Part shown: one piece after another, positions 17,210 through 27,243 of the stretch
Layout: each line of letters starts with the position of its first letter
How positions within the stretch are numbered: position 1 is the first letter of the stretch
Source of the DNA: Bordetella parapertussis
Lineage (GTDB): Bacteria > Pseudomonadota > Gammaproteobacteria > Burkholderiales > Burkholderiaceae_D
Assembly (NCBI GenBank): GCA_945866125.1
Contig: CAMBFZ010000002.1
Span: forward strand, 62,001 to 126,000
Reading direction: 5' to 3'
DNA: 64,000 bases
Position numbers and translations under genes: made by a program
Notes under the pieces: model-generated
Database searches by the model: none
What the model saw: the letters and a program-made list of their open reading frames with translations, nothing else
What the model was told of the DNA's origin: nothing

Positions 17210-18220
17210 ATGACGATCAAAGTTGCCATCAATGGCTATGGCCGCATCGGCCGCAATATATTGCGCGCCCACTACGAAGGCGGTAAAAAAAATGATATCC
17301 AGATCGTTGCCATCAACGATCTCGGCAATGCGGAATCCAATGCGCACCTGACCCGCTACGATACCGCCCACGGAAAATTCCCTGGCACCGTCGTCGTCGA
17401 AGGCGACAACATGATCGTCAACGGCGACAAAATCCGAGTCTTTGCGCAGCGCAATCCGGCCGATATTCCATGGGGCGAGCTTGGCGTTGATGTCGTGCTC
17501 GAATGTACGGGCTTTTTCACTACCAAAGAAAAAGCATCGGCCCATCTGAAAGGCGGCGCCAAGAAAGTCATCATCTCAGCACCAGGCGGCAAAGATGTCG
17601 ATGCCACCGTGGTGTTTGGCGTTAATCAGGGCGTGCTCAAAGCATCGGACACCGTCATTTCCAATGCATCCTGCACCACGAATTGTCTGGCGCCATTGGT
17701 CAAGCCCCTCAACGACACCATCGGCCTTATCAACGGACTGATGACAACCGTTCACGCTTACACCAATGACCAAGTACTCACCGATGTCATGCACGAAGAT
17801 CTGCGCCGCGCTCGTTCAGCAACGCAGTCGATGATTCCTACCAAAACCGGCGCCGCGACGGCTGTCGGTCTGGTACTCCCTGAGCTCAACGGCAAGCTCG
17901 ATGGCTACGCGATCCGGGTGCCAACGATTAACGTCTCCATTGTTGATTTGTCGTTCATCGCTGCCCGTGACACCACTGCCGACGAAGTCAATGCAATCAT
18001 GAAAGCAGCTGCTGACGGCCCGTTGAAGGGGATCCTGACCTACAACACCGAGCCGCTTGTGTCGGTTGATTTTAATCATAATCCCGCATCCAGCAACTTT
18101 GATTCGACACTGACCAAAGTCTCAGGTCGTTTGGTCAAAGTCTCATCGTGGTACGACAATGAATGGGGTTTTTCAAACCGCATGCTCGACACCACGATGG
18201 CGTTGATGACGGCAAAATAA
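17210..18220 (+). CDS. gap: Glyceraldehyde-3-phosphate dehydrogenase, type I
   Basis: The 336-residue enzyme converts glyceraldehyde 3-phosphate to 1,3-bisphosphoglycerate with NAD. The Rossmann motif INGYGRIGRNILRA opens the protein, SNASCTTNCLAPLVK carries the catalytic Cys, and VHAYTNDQVLTD and WYDNEWGFSNRM are present. It begins after a strong GGGAGA ribosome-binding site and ends at a strong terminator. It probably forms an operon with tkt, because no separate promoter stands out in the 61-nt gap. Confidence 0.97.
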   Translation: MTIKVAINGYGRIGRNILRAHYEGGKKNDIQIVAINDLGNAESNAHLTRYDTAHGKFPGTVVVEGDNMIVNGDKIRVFAQRNPADIPWGELGVDVVLECTGFFTTKEKASAHLKGGAKKVIISAPGGKDVDATVVFGVNQGVLKASDTVISNASCTTNCLAPLVKPLNDTIGLINGLMTTVHAYTNDQVLTDVMHEDLRRARSATQSMIPTKTGAATAVGLVLPELNGKLDGYAIRVPTINVSIVDLSFIAARDTTADEVNAIMKAAADGPLKGILTYNTEPLVSVDFNHNPASSNFDSTLTKVSGRLVKVSSWYDNEWGFSNRMLDTTMALMTAK

Positions 18221-18239
18221 GCCGCGTGTTGCACTGGTT

Positions 18240-18273
18240 AAAAAATCCCCGCTGACTAAGCGGGGATTTTTTA
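18240..18273 (+). terminator. Intrinsic terminator after gap
   Basis: AAATCCCCGCT and AGCGGGGATTT pair around a five-base loop and continue into a T-run. The A-run on the 5' side lets it also serve the lipoprotein operon converging from the right. Confidence 0.9.
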
Positions 18274-18296
18274 TAGGTACGCCGGTTTATCGTGCC

Positions 18297-18950
18297 TTAA
18301 TCTTTTTCATAGCGCGGCGACCGAGGGCCATGCAGCAGGCCACCGGGCTTCGCGGTCAGAAGTCGCGCACTCGTTATACGGGCAATCGGATAGCCTTTGT
18401 CACCGATGCTATTGGCGATTTGTTTGATCAGGCCCGAAATGAGCATGCCGAGCACGCTGCCGCTGTTGTTCATGTCGTTCTCGGCACTTGATGCGCTAGC
18501 CTTGCCTTCCCATAGAAGCTGACCACTGCGCGTATCAATCAGCCGGGCGTTTGCGCTGACTGTCACCGAGCTATCGAGCAATTGATATTGCGCCCCATAC
18601 TGATCAACCGTAATGTAGAGCGCTGCATCTGCCCCAAAAATCTCGGCAATTTTGCCAATCGGCGCCTGATGCATTTCGCCCGCATTCGGCAAGCCATTTT
18701 CCTTGAAGGTCTGATCAACCAAGGCAACCGGGAAAACATAGTAGCCCGACTCTGCCAGAGGTGTCGTCACCGTCGCCATGAAGCTATAGGTAGCCCGAAT
18801 ATCAGGGGAATTATTTAAAGGTGGCAGGACTAAAATCGAACGAGGCTTACTTTGTTTTAGGGCCGCATAATCATAGCTTTTTGGGGCGGCACAACCGGTC
18901 AGCAAGACAGCGACAATAAGCAGACAAATTCTGAAAAAATACAATCGCAT
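18297..18950 (-). CDS. DUF799 (GNA1162-like) lipoprotein
   Basis: The 217-residue product has a lipoprotein signal ending LLTGC (Cys19) and a DUF799 domain, recognised from SILVLPPLNNSPDIRATYSF and IFGADAALYITVDQYGAQY. Members, including Neisseria GNA1162, are outer-membrane-associated lipoproteins with a TolB-N-like fold. It is the last of three adjacent lipoprotein genes whose order (CsgG-like, DUF4810, DUF799) recurs in proteobacteria, suggesting one envelope complex or transport system of unknown substrate. It is 12 nt downstream of the DUF4810 gene. Confidence 0.85.
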   Translation of the reverse strand: MRLYFFRICLLIVAVLLTGCAAPKSYDYAALKQSKPRSILVLPPLNNSPDIRATYSFMATVTTPLAESGYYVFPVALVDQTFKENGLPNAGEMHQAPIGKIAEIFGADAALYITVDQYGAQYQLLDSSVTVSANARLIDTRSGQLLWEGKASASSAENDMNNSGSVLGMLISGLIKQIANSIGDKGYPIARITSARLLTAKPGGLLHGPRSPRYEKD

Positions 18951-18962
18951 GGAGAAATTCCG

Positions 18963-19319
18963 TTATGGTTTGATGCGGGCAATCAATCGATCCATGTAGA
19001 CCGTTGATTCAGGAAAAAGCGCTTTTTCGGTCTGTAGCGATTGCAAAGCCTGATCGGGTTTACCCACCTGAAAATACAGAAATCCCAAATGCGCGTGATA
19101 GCCGGGAGGCACTGATTTGTTTGCCGCCCGCGCTTTTTGATAGTCTGCCTCCAGTTGGGTAATCTGCGCTTCAGGCGGCACTCTGCCGTTGTCGGCATAA
19201 AGCGCATAAACCTGATTTTCGTAACTGCCCCATTGATAGAGGCTTTGCTGCTGGTCGGCACAACCGGTCAAGACAAAAAAGCTGGCGCATAGCGCGACAA
19301 AATAAGCTGGCTTGGTCAT
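18963..19319 (-). CDS. DUF4810 lipoprotein
   Basis: The 118-residue product has a lipobox (VLTGC, Cys20) and a short helical-repeat domain resembling one TPR unit (GYHAHLGFLYFQVGKPDQAL). It matches DUF4810 proteins, always found beside CsgG-like and DUF799 lipoproteins. The ATG at 19319 is preferred because it forms a TGATG overlap with the csgG-like stop codon, implying coupled translation; a second ATG four codons upstream at 19331 is also possible. Function is unknown; its size and position suggest a connector in the three-lipoprotein assembly. Confidence 0.83.
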   Translation of the reverse strand: MTKPAYFVALCASFFVLTGCADQQQSLYQWGSYENQVYALYADNGRVPPEAQITQLEADYQKARAANKSVPPGYHAHLGFLYFQVGKPDQALQSLQTEKALFPESTVYMDRLIARIKP

Positions 19320-19996
19320 CACGGTTTCCATGCGCCTTTTTCCATGCCTTCAACGAGGCGGTTCACCGCTTCACGGACGGCCAGATCGAGCACCTTGCCA
19401 TTGAGCGTAGAGTCATATCCCGATGTGCCACCGAAGCCAATGATTTCGCGGTTGGACAGCGCATATTCGCCGGCCCCTTGCACGGAATAAATTACCTCCG
19501 AACTCAGTGCGTTCACGACATTGAGCGTCACCTTCGAATACGCGATTTGCTTCTTGCCTCGTCCCAAAATGCCGAACAGTTGTTGATCACCGGTCTCCTT
19601 GCGACCAAATTCCGTCACATCGCCCGTCACCACAAATTGCGCACCCTTGAGCGACTGCGTTTCACCGCGCAGACGCGCTTCTTCCTTGATTTCGTCCATA
19701 TTGCTGCGGTCAAGCACGGTAAACCGATTGGACTGCTGCAAATGCGAGATCAGGATGGTCTTCGATTGCGCGCCAAGCCGGTCAACACCATCCGAAAATA
19801 AGCCACGTAAAAAAGTGGTTCGGTTGTCGAATTTACCAACAACCAAGCTGCTTTTCGGGCCGCTATAGCTGGTGTTGGCTGAATTGACTTGCGTCGGGGC
19901 GATGGCCACCGAACTTTCAGTCGCGCAGCCAGCGAGACCAAATAAAAAGCTCAATAAGAGCAGGGGGCGCGTGAGCGCACGCAGAGATTGAGTCAT
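19319..19996 (-). CDS. CsgG/HfaB-family outer-membrane lipoprotein
   Basis: The 225-residue lipoprotein (FGLAGC lipobox, Cys24) carries a CsgG domain: SSLVVGKFDNRT, LISHLQQSNRFTVLDRSNMDEI, and AQFVVTGDVTEFGR are the recognisable blocks. CsgG proteins oligomerise in the outer membrane, in curli systems as a secretion pore. Here there are no curli genes; instead it heads an operon with DUF4810 and DUF799 lipoproteins. A strong promoter stands 70 nt upstream and AAGGTAG precedes the ATG. The domain call is good; the exported substrate, if any, is unknown. Confidence 0.87.
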   Translation of the reverse strand: MTQSLRALTRPLLLLSFLFGLAGCATESSVAIAPTQVNSANTSYSGPKSSLVVGKFDNRTTFLRGLFSDGVDRLGAQSKTILISHLQQSNRFTVLDRSNMDEIKEEARLRGETQSLKGAQFVVTGDVTEFGRKETGDQQLFGILGRGKKQIAYSKVTLNVVNALSSEVIYSVQGAGEYALSNREIIGFGGTSGYDSTLNGKVLDLAVREAVNRLVEGMEKGAWKP

Positions 19997-20071
19997 CGAA
20001 CTACCTTGAAAGAAGAAGAGAGATTGGAGAAATGCTTAGAGACAAATAATGCACAACCTAAACATGTTGTT

Positions 20072-20100
20072 ATTATTGAAATAATAGAGCTGCTTGTCAA
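20072..20100 (-). promoter_or_regulatory. Promoter of the three-lipoprotein operon
   Basis: On the reverse strand TTGACA (20100-20095) and AATAAT (20077-20072) are separated by exactly 17 bp, one of the best sigma-70 matches in the window. Confidence 0.72.
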
Positions 20101-20157
20101 TTCGATTTTTGTACTATAGCTGGGTAATACGCCTTGTAGTTGCGCGCATGGTCCGAA

Positions 20158-22902
20158 TTAACGCGTACCTGTTTGATGATCGAATACTTCTTGCCATAAG
20201 CGGCGCACCGCCGTCGAAGCGTCAGCCACTTGCGTGATCGCCACCCGAGCCCGATCCTCGCCTTTGAGGCGAATTTGATGCTGCATTTTACGGAAAGTGC
20301 GATACGCGTCGGCCACTGAATTCGCTAAGGCAGCGTCGATCAATTGCAGATCGCCGGCTAATTTTAAGAGTGCAATATTGCCAATATCGTCCGTCATTTC
20401 AGGGCGGGTTGCGGCGTGTTGCAGCACCAGATACTGGACAATGAATTCGATGTCGATCATGCCACCGGCGTCATGCTTGAGGTCAAATAAACCCGAAGGA
20501 TTGGGGTGTGCATCCTGCATTTTTTTGCGCATCGCCAGAATTTCATTTTTCAGCGCCATTACCTCACGCGGCTGTCTGAGCACTGCTTCGCGCAAGACTT
20601 CAAAGCGGGCGCCAATGCTGGCATCACCAGCACAAAAGCGCGCGCGCGTTAACGCCTGATGCTCCCAAATCCAGGCCGACTGCCGCTGGTATTTATCAAA
20701 CGCGGAAAAAGACGAAACCAAGAGACCACTGGCACCGTCCGGGCGTAGTGCCACATCAATGTCAAACAAAATTCCGGCTGGCGTGTGGGTGGTCATCCAG
20801 GTAATAAACCGCTGCGCGAGTCGGGCGTAGAGCGCCGGCGCTTCCGGATCTTCATCATCGTACAAAAAAATCACATCCAGATCGGAGGCGTATCCTAACT
20901 CTTTGCCACCCAGCTTGCCATAGGCAATGACGGCAAATTTAGGTATCTCGCGATGGCGGGTGGCGATCGTTTTCCAGACCGCATCGAGTGTTGCTGCGAC
21001 CAGCACATCGGCTAGTGCTGAGAGATGGTCTGCCAGCCGTTCGACGGTCAGGACGCCATCAAGATCTTGGGCTAGCAAGCGAAACAGTTGGGCGTGATGC
21101 AGCTCGCGCAACACATCCATCTGTCGCTCGGTGTCGCCGGTAAAGGCCGCTAGCTGGCGTTGGCATTCCATCGCAAAGGATGGCCAATCCGGCGCCAGAT
21201 GCAAGCTCGCATCGTCGAGCAATTCGTCCAATAGCACCGGGTGCCGAGTCAGGTATTTAGCCGCCCAATCGCTGGCAGCAATCATACGTACCACGCGCAA
21301 CAGCGCATGCGGATATTCGGTCAATAGCGCCAGATAGGCCGAGCGCCGCGCAATCGCCTCGAAAAAATCGACCAGCCGGTTGAGTGTAGTACCGCAGGAC
21401 TCGCTGCTCTGCCGCGCCACTAGCGGGAGCGCCGCACGGACCAGCGCGTGGAGCTGGTTGCGGCTGGATTCGGGTAGTGACTGCAGGCGGGACGAATTCC
21501 AGCTTGCCAGCAGCCGTTTCGCCGAGGCGTCGGCATCGTCAAACCCGAGCGAAGTCAGATACGCTGACAGCGCCTCTGCGCTCACCTCTTCGAGCACCAA
21601 AGCGGGCAGCCTCATGCCGGCTTCGTCGGTGGCGTCGGTATTGGTCTGCTTGTCGACAAAAATCGCATCGAATTGCGCGGCCACCCAAGTGCGGTGAGCA
21701 TCGATGGCCTGCATGAGCGTCGCGACATCGGCATAACCCATCATCTTGGCAATGATCAGTTGATCTTCAACTGAGGCCGGCAATACATGGGTTTGCGCAT
21801 CATCCAAATATTGCAAACGGTGCTCGAGATTGCGTAAAAACGTGTACGAATCGAGCAATCTGGCGACCACGGATGCGGCGAGTAGTTTTCTGTCAGCCAG
21901 TGTGTGTAGCGTTTGTCGCGTAGAGCGGTCACGCAGATCGGGATCGCGACCGCCGCGGATGAGTTGAAATACTTGCGCTAAAAATTCGATCTCGCGAATG
22001 CCGCCCCGGCCGAGTTTGACATTGATATGACGCTCAGGGTGACGGGTCTCTTGCCGAATCACTTCGGTTCGTATTTGTGCGTGCATATTGCGCAGCGCGT
22101 TGATCGAACCGAAATCAAGATAGCGGCGATAAATAAAAGGCCGCACGATTGCCTCAAGCGTAGTGATATCGGCCGCATTGCCGGTCAGTGCGCGGGCCTT
22201 GACCCATGCATAGCGCTCCCACTCGCGACCTTGCACCATCAGGTACTCTTCGAGCATCGCAAAGCTCGCGGCCAGCGGACCGGAACCGCCATTGGGTCGC
22301 AACGCCATATCGACCCGAAAACTAAAACCTTCCCCGGTAATCTCCGCAATATCGGCAATAAGTTTTTTGCCCAGGCGCGCAAAAAATTCATGATTGGATA
22401 ATTGTCGCTGGCCGTCCGCAGTGAGGTTGGTTTCGCCGTCTTCCGGATAAACAAAGATCAGATCAATGTCGGAGGAGACATTGAGCTCGCCGCCGCCGAG
22501 CTTACCCATTCCAATGACGATCATCTGCTGCGGCGTGCCGGTTTCTTCACCCGTCGGCGTGCCATACAGCGCGCAGAGTTCATCGTGACGTGCAGCCAGA
22601 TGCGTGCGGACGACAAATTCGGCAAAGCCTGAAATACTCGACAGGACCTCGGCCAGATCGGCGTGTCCCAGCAGGTCGCGCGTGGCCAGCGCCGAGACTA
22701 GCAGATTGCGCACACGGCGCATGGCCGCAGGCAGTGTTGGTACCTTGGCTAGCTGGGATTGCAGGAGCTGGTCAAAACGCACGTCGGCAAGCGATAATCC
22801 GGCAAGCTGCTCGAGTTCAGCTGCGCGTGCAGGATCGGCGTTAAGCCAGCGGCTAACAAAGCGGGATGCGTGCATACTGGATGGATTGGTATTTGCGCTC
22901 AT
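20158..22902 (-). CDS. glnE: Bifunctional glutamine synthetase adenylyltransferase/deadenylase
   Basis: The 914-residue enzyme adjusts glutamine synthetase activity by adding or removing AMP in response to PII protein and glutamine. It contains two nucleotidyltransferase domains of the same design: the N-terminal deadenylating one with GMGKLGGGELNVSSDIDL (residues 131-148) and the C-terminal adenylylating one with YGKLGGKELGYASDLDVIF (about 656-674), each keeping the Asp-x-Asp metal site. It is divergent from yhdP and probably monocistronic. Length is near the family norm of about 950. Confidence 0.96.
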   Translation of the reverse strand: MSANTNPSSMHASRFVSRWLNADPARAAELEQLAGLSLADVRFDQLLQSQLAKVPTLPAAMRRVRNLLVSALATRDLLGHADLAEVLSSISGFAEFVVRTHLAARHDELCALYGTPTGEETGTPQQMIVIGMGKLGGGELNVSSDIDLIFVYPEDGETNLTADGQRQLSNHEFFARLGKKLIADIAEITGEGFSFRVDMALRPNGGSGPLAASFAMLEEYLMVQGREWERYAWVKARALTGNAADITTLEAIVRPFIYRRYLDFGSINALRNMHAQIRTEVIRQETRHPERHINVKLGRGGIREIEFLAQVFQLIRGGRDPDLRDRSTRQTLHTLADRKLLAASVVARLLDSYTFLRNLEHRLQYLDDAQTHVLPASVEDQLIIAKMMGYADVATLMQAIDAHRTWVAAQFDAIFVDKQTNTDATDEAGMRLPALVLEEVSAEALSAYLTSLGFDDADASAKRLLASWNSSRLQSLPESSRNQLHALVRAALPLVARQSSESCGTTLNRLVDFFEAIARRSAYLALLTEYPHALLRVVRMIAASDWAAKYLTRHPVLLDELLDDASLHLAPDWPSFAMECQRQLAAFTGDTERQMDVLRELHHAQLFRLLAQDLDGVLTVERLADHLSALADVLVAATLDAVWKTIATRHREIPKFAVIAYGKLGGKELGYASDLDVIFLYDDEDPEAPALYARLAQRFITWMTTHTPAGILFDIDVALRPDGASGLLVSSFSAFDKYQRQSAWIWEHQALTRARFCAGDASIGARFEVLREAVLRQPREVMALKNEILAMRKKMQDAHPNPSGLFDLKHDAGGMIDIEFIVQYLVLQHAATRPEMTDDIGNIALLKLAGDLQLIDAALANSVADAYRTFRKMQHQIRLKGEDRARVAITQVADASTAVRRLWQEVFDHQTGTR

Positions 22903-22933
22903 GGACTCAGTGGATTTCTTGCTTTAAAAATCA

Positions 22934-22964
22934 GCATGCTGCCCGCTGCCGTCGGGCTGCATGC
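22934..22964. other. Inverted repeat in the glnE-yhdP divergent region
   Basis: GCATGC-T-GCCCG and CGGGC-T-GCATGC form a hairpin of 11 pairs with a central T-T mismatch and a short loop. There is no T-run, so it is more likely an operator or an RNA structure than a terminator. Confidence 0.4.
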
Positions 22965-23045
22965 GAAGATGATAATCATAATGACGGAGACATACGTACG
23001 CCGGTCGTTATTGGATCAGGCACGGTGAAGATCATAAAACCCTTA

Positions 23046-26000
23046 ATGTCGAGTCAAGTAAACACGTCAAATCGTATCAGACAGACTTTCCGCTTTGGCT
23101 GGCGCCTTCTCGCTGCCAGCTATACGCACGTCAATCGTCTGACCCATCATGCGCTGGGTTGGGTCTTGATGGCCGTCTTGGTCGGGTATTTTTTATTTTG
23201 CGGCGTATTTTTGTCGCTGCGCTATGTCGTCCTGCCCAACATCGACCACTACAAGCCCGAAGTGGAAAAAGTGGCCAGTTATTTTGTGGCCCGCCCCGTC
23301 ACAATCAAAACCATTCATGCGAGCTGGCGTGGCTTGCATCCGAGTCTGCGCCTCAATGATGTCGTCATCCATAATCAGCAAGGCGATCCGGCGCTCGTCT
23401 TGCCTGAGGTCTCGGCCACCTTATCCTGGTGGTCAGTGCTTGCGGGGGAATTGAGTCTTTATACGCTGGAAGTCTCGCGTCCCGATCTTGAAATCGAGCG
23501 CGATGAGCAAGGCCATATTTTCATTGCTGGTCTTCTACTTGATACTGATAAACCATCCAATGGGCGTGGGCTCGACTGGCTGTTGTCGCAGCGCGAAATC
23601 GTCATTCGCAACGGTTGGGTGCGGTGGTTGGACAAGCAACGCGGCGCACCACCAATGGTTTTGACCAACGTTGATTTTCTGCTGCAAAACAAATGGCGTA
23701 GTCATCGGGTGGCGCTCAAGGCGACGCCGCCGGTCGAGCTCGCCGCACCGATTGATCTGCGCGCGGCATTCACGCATCCTGCTTTCGCCAGCCGGCGCTC
23801 CGACTTTACGCAATGGTCCGGCGAGCTCTACGCAGATTGGCGCAATACCAATCTCGAGAGCTGGAAACAGTATGTCGATTATCCGTTTGAACTGTCGGGT
23901 GGTCGTGGTGCAATACGTGCCTGGATTAATTTCGATCGTGGCGTCGTTCATGACTTTGCCGCTGATCTGGGATTATCCGATCTGACGGTGCGGCTTGAAC
24001 CGCAATTAAGTCCGCTCAAGCTCGTTGAAGTCAGCGGCCGGATTGCGGGCGGTGAAGTCGCCGCCGGCCTTAAACAGCAATTGTTGTCGTTTGGTGACCA
24101 TGGCCATACGCTTGAGCTGAGCAATTTTTCGTTACGCACCGATCAGGGAACGGTGCTGCCGTCCACAACAGTCAGCAGCACCTTCACAGCGGCCAAGCAG
24201 GGGCGGCTCGAGCAGCATGAACTAAAAATCAGCGCACTTGACCTCGACACGCTGGCGCAACTAGCGCGTCACCTGCCACTCTCAAACCAAGAAAGGCAGA
24301 TGTTGGCAGACTTTGCACCGAAAGGCGCGGTCAAGGATTTCTCTGCGCAATGGGAAGGGAGTACACCTGGCGCCGGCAATTATCGTCTGCGTGGCAAGTT
24401 TGCTGACCTTGCTCTCCAGCCGCAGCCTGCACGAGCTGCGGCTGCGGGTAATCCTGCGCAATCGGCATTGCCCGGTTTTGAAGGTTTATCTGGTCAGGTC
24501 GATTTGAACCAGCAAGGCGGCAATGTCGAATTAAACAGCGCGCAGTCGACGCTCTATCTTGCTGATTATTTTCCTGATCCTGTGTTGCCCTTTGATGCTT
24601 TGGCTGTGCGTGCGAGTTGGTCTTTACGCGAACACAATCACCTCACCGTCAAAATCGGCAGCATGCAATTCTCACAAAGTGGGTTAAAAGGTTCGCTGGA
24701 AGGCACGCATGTGTTGCCGCTTCCTTTTACGCCTGACAAATTGGGCGAGCTTGATCTCAACGTGCACGTGCCTTCCGTCGAATTGAGCAAAGTGGCGCGT
24801 TTCTTACCCAGCGTGACTCCGGCGCTCACCCGTGATTGGGTCGCCGGTGCGTTGATTGATGGGCGTGCACACGACGTGCATATTCTTGTCAAAGGTGATT
24901 TGGATAAATTTCCATTCCAGCCCAAGCACAGCACCGACCGGCCGACTGGCTTGTTCAAGATTACTGCCAAGATCGAAAACGGCAAACTTAGCCCGGCGTT
25001 TGATCAGCTCGCGCAAGACAAGCGCACGCCCTTGTGGCCAAAGATTGAAGACATCCGCGGCGACATCATCTTGGACAGAACGCTGTTGCATATTCACGCT
25101 GATAGCGCAAAGACCAACGGCTTGGGACTTGCCGCTGTCGAGGCCATCGTGCCGGACTACTGGTCGGCCAACAGCGTGCTCGACGTAAGCGGTAGCGCAA
25201 ACGGTGCGCTGCAATCGATGGTGGCGTATGCCAATGCCACCCCGGTTGCAGGCTGGACCGAGGGCTTTACCGAGCAGGTACGCGCGACCGGCAATGCGAA
25301 GCTCAATTTAAAAATGCAGCTGCCGCTTGGTCCGGTCGGTCAACCCACGGTGCAGGGTACGTTGCGCTTGATGAGTAATGACGTCCAGCTCACAGCCGAG
25401 ATGCCGATGTTGCAGCAGGCAGTAGGTGAGTTAAGTTTCTCAGAAAAAGGCTTTCAGCTCACCGGGGTGCAAGGTAACTTCCTGGGTGGACCGGTGCAGC
25501 TGGGCGGTGGCACGCAGCGCGATGTTGGCACCCTCATCAAATTGGATGGCTTGGCGACTTCCGATGGTGTGGCGCGTAGCTTGCCGAGCCAGACAGTGCG
25601 TCGATTGGCAAAAAAACTCAGTGGCAGCGCACGCTACAGCGCAAGCTTACGCATAAAAAACCAGCGTCCCGAGCTGAACATTGAAAGCTCGCTCGCCGGT
25701 CTGGCGATGGACTTGCCGGCACCCTTGAACAAAACAGCAAATGAGACGATGCCATTGCGGTTTTCTCTGGCACCGATCAACGTCTATGATCCCTTTATGC
25801 ATACCGAGGAAATTCGCATTGCCTTAGGTAAAACGATTGCCGCGCGCTATATCCGGCAACGATCGGTGAACAAAAATATGCCCTGGAAGATGGTTCGCGG
25901 CGGCATCGGTGTCAACCAACCCGTGCCGCAGCCGGATAGCGGTCTGTCGATTAATTTGAATCTGCCTTCCCTGAACGTTGATAGCTGGCGCAGCACGGTG

Positions 26001-27200
26001 GCAAGCGTGCTCAACGAGCCCGGCGCAGCCGACAATGCCACCGAGGCTGGTGCGACAGACTTGTCGGTCTATGTCACGCCAGATGCGCTTGGTGTGCGGG
26101 CCAGTAAATTGATCGTGGCCGACAAATCGCTTGCCAATGCGCTGCTCGGCGCCACGCGGCAGCGCGGTAGCTGGCAGGTCAATATTCATTCTGATCAAGT
26201 GGTCGGTCATGCGACTTGGAACGATCCGTCCTCCGAGCGTGGTGCCGGCAAAATTACGGCGCGCTTAGTGTCACTGATCATTCCGGATTCAGCTGCCTCC
26301 GACATGACGGATTTGTTGAGTGGAAAATCGGCTTCGACCCAATTGCCCGGGCTCGATATCGTTGCTGACCAAGTTGAGCTCAAAGGCATCAAGCTCGGCC
26401 GCGTAGAGCTCTCTGCCAGTAATGCCGGCATGGATCTCGGCAGAGAATGGCGCATCAGCCGGCTGGTCGTCACTAACCCTGACGGTATCTTGCGTGCCAA
26501 TGGAAAGTGGTCGGTTTTTGGTGGCAATAGCCAGTCCGGATTAACCTATGAGCTTGAGATTGCCGACGCCGGGCGCATGCTCGACCGGTTTGGTTTTGCA
26601 CGGCTGTTAAAGGGCGGTAAGGGTCGCATGGATGGTGAGCTAACCTGGAAGGGCGCACCTTACGCCTTTGATATCCCGACCCTCTCCGGCACGCTCAACC
26701 TTAGGCTCGCTTCGGGGCAATTTCTCAAAGGAGAACCGGGCGTAGCCAAGCTGCTTGGCGTGATGAGTCTGCAATCCTTGCCGCGTAGGCTGGTGCTCGA
26801 TTTTCGTGACCTGTTTTCCGAAGGCTTTGCGTTTGACAGCATCGTCAGTGCAGCGGAAATTCGGCGCGGCGTCATCAAGACCGACAGCTTCAAAATGCGC
26901 GGTGTCAATGCGGTGGTGCTGATGGACGGTACCGTTGACTTGACCGACGAAACTCAAAACCTCAACCTGGTCGTGATACCCGAACTCAATGCAGGTGGCG
27001 CGTCGGTCGTCTACGGTCTGGCAGTCAACCCCGTTGTCGGATTGGGCAGTTTTTTGGCGCAGCTGTTTCTGCGCAACCCGCTCTCGCAGGCGCTGACCCA
27101 GGAATACCAGGTGACCGGACCCTGGGCCGATCCGGCGGTGAAAAAACTGCCGACCCGCCGTAAGGAAATCGAGCCGGCAGACGCGACCCCTCGTAATTAG
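23046..27200 (+). CDS. yhdP: YhdP family AsmA-like envelope protein
   Basis: This 1384-residue protein has one N-terminal membrane anchor (about 36-63, from HALGWVLMAVLVGYFLFCGV) and a very long periplasmic part rich in beta-strand repeats: the DUF3971 region followed by the C-terminal AsmA-like domain with RLASGQFLKGEPGVAKLLGV and SFKMRGVNAVVLMDGTVDL. In E. coli YhdP, TamB and YdbH are bridge-like proteins that move phospholipids to the outer membrane. The ATG at 23046 has no clear ribosome-binding site; a GTG eight codons upstream is an alternative. A longer reading from 22866 would overlap glnE and is rejected. The nitrilase-family gene follows 43 nt later. Confidence 0.92.
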   Translation: MSSQVNTSNRIRQTFRFGWRLLAASYTHVNRLTHHALGWVLMAVLVGYFLFCGVFLSLRYVVLPNIDHYKPEVEKVASYFVARPVTIKTIHASWRGLHPSLRLNDVVIHNQQGDPALVLPEVSATLSWWSVLAGELSLYTLEVSRPDLEIERDEQGHIFIAGLLLDTDKPSNGRGLDWLLSQREIVIRNGWVRWLDKQRGAPPMVLTNVDFLLQNKWRSHRVALKATPPVELAAPIDLRAAFTHPAFASRRSDFTQWSGELYADWRNTNLESWKQYVDYPFELSGGRGAIRAWINFDRGVVHDFAADLGLSDLTVRLEPQLSPLKLVEVSGRIAGGEVAAGLKQQLLSFGDHGHTLELSNFSLRTDQGTVLPSTTVSSTFTAAKQGRLEQHELKISALDLDTLAQLARHLPLSNQERQMLADFAPKGAVKDFSAQWEGSTPGAGNYRLRGKFADLALQPQPARAAAAGNPAQSALPGFEGLSGQVDLNQQGGNVELNSAQSTLYLADYFPDPVLPFDALAVRASWSLREHNHLTVKIGSMQFSQSGLKGSLEGTHVLPLPFTPDKLGELDLNVHVPSVELSKVARFLPSVTPALTRDWVAGALIDGRAHDVHILVKGDLDKFPFQPKHSTDRPTGLFKITAKIENGKLSPAFDQLAQDKRTPLWPKIEDIRGDIILDRTLLHIHADSAKTNGLGLAAVEAIVPDYWSANSVLDVSGSANGALQSMVAYANATPVAGWTEGFTEQVRATGNAKLNLKMQLPLGPVGQPTVQGTLRLMSNDVQLTAEMPMLQQAVGELSFSEKGFQLTGVQGNFLGGPVQLGGGTQRDVGTLIKLDGLATSDGVARSLPSQTVRRLAKKLSGSARYSASLRIKNQRPELNIESSLAGLAMDLPAPLNKTANETMPLRFSLAPINVYDPFMHTEEIRIALGKTIAARYIRQRSVNKNMPWKMVRGGIGVNQPVPQPDSGLSINLNLPSLNVDSWRSTVASVLNEPGAADNATEAGATDLSVYVTPDALGVRASKLIVADKSLANALLGATRQRGSWQVNIHSDQVVGHATWNDPSSERGAGKITARLVSLIIPDSAASDMTDLLSGKSASTQLPGLDIVADQVELKGIKLGRVELSASNAGMDLGREWRISRLVVTNPDGILRANGKWSVFGGNSQSGLTYELEIADAGRMLDRFGFARLLKGGKGRMDGELTWKGAPYAFDIPTLSGTLNLRLASGQFLKGEPGVAKLLGVMSLQSLPRRLVLDFRDLFSEGFAFDSIVSAAEIRRGVIKTDSFKMRGVNAVVLMDGTVDLTDETQNLNLVVIPELNAGGASVVYGLAVNPVVGLGSFLAQLFLRNPLSQALTQEYQVTGPWADPAVKKLPTRRKEIEPADATPRN

Positions 27201-27243
27201 CCGCACGCTGTTCCGGACACGCCACACCACTGCAGGAGTACAC

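Noticed and set aside
22866..23045. 60-residue N-terminal extension of yhdP
   Set aside because: It would overlap glnE, contains no family-like sequence and precedes a membrane anchor that begins normally from the ATG at 23046.
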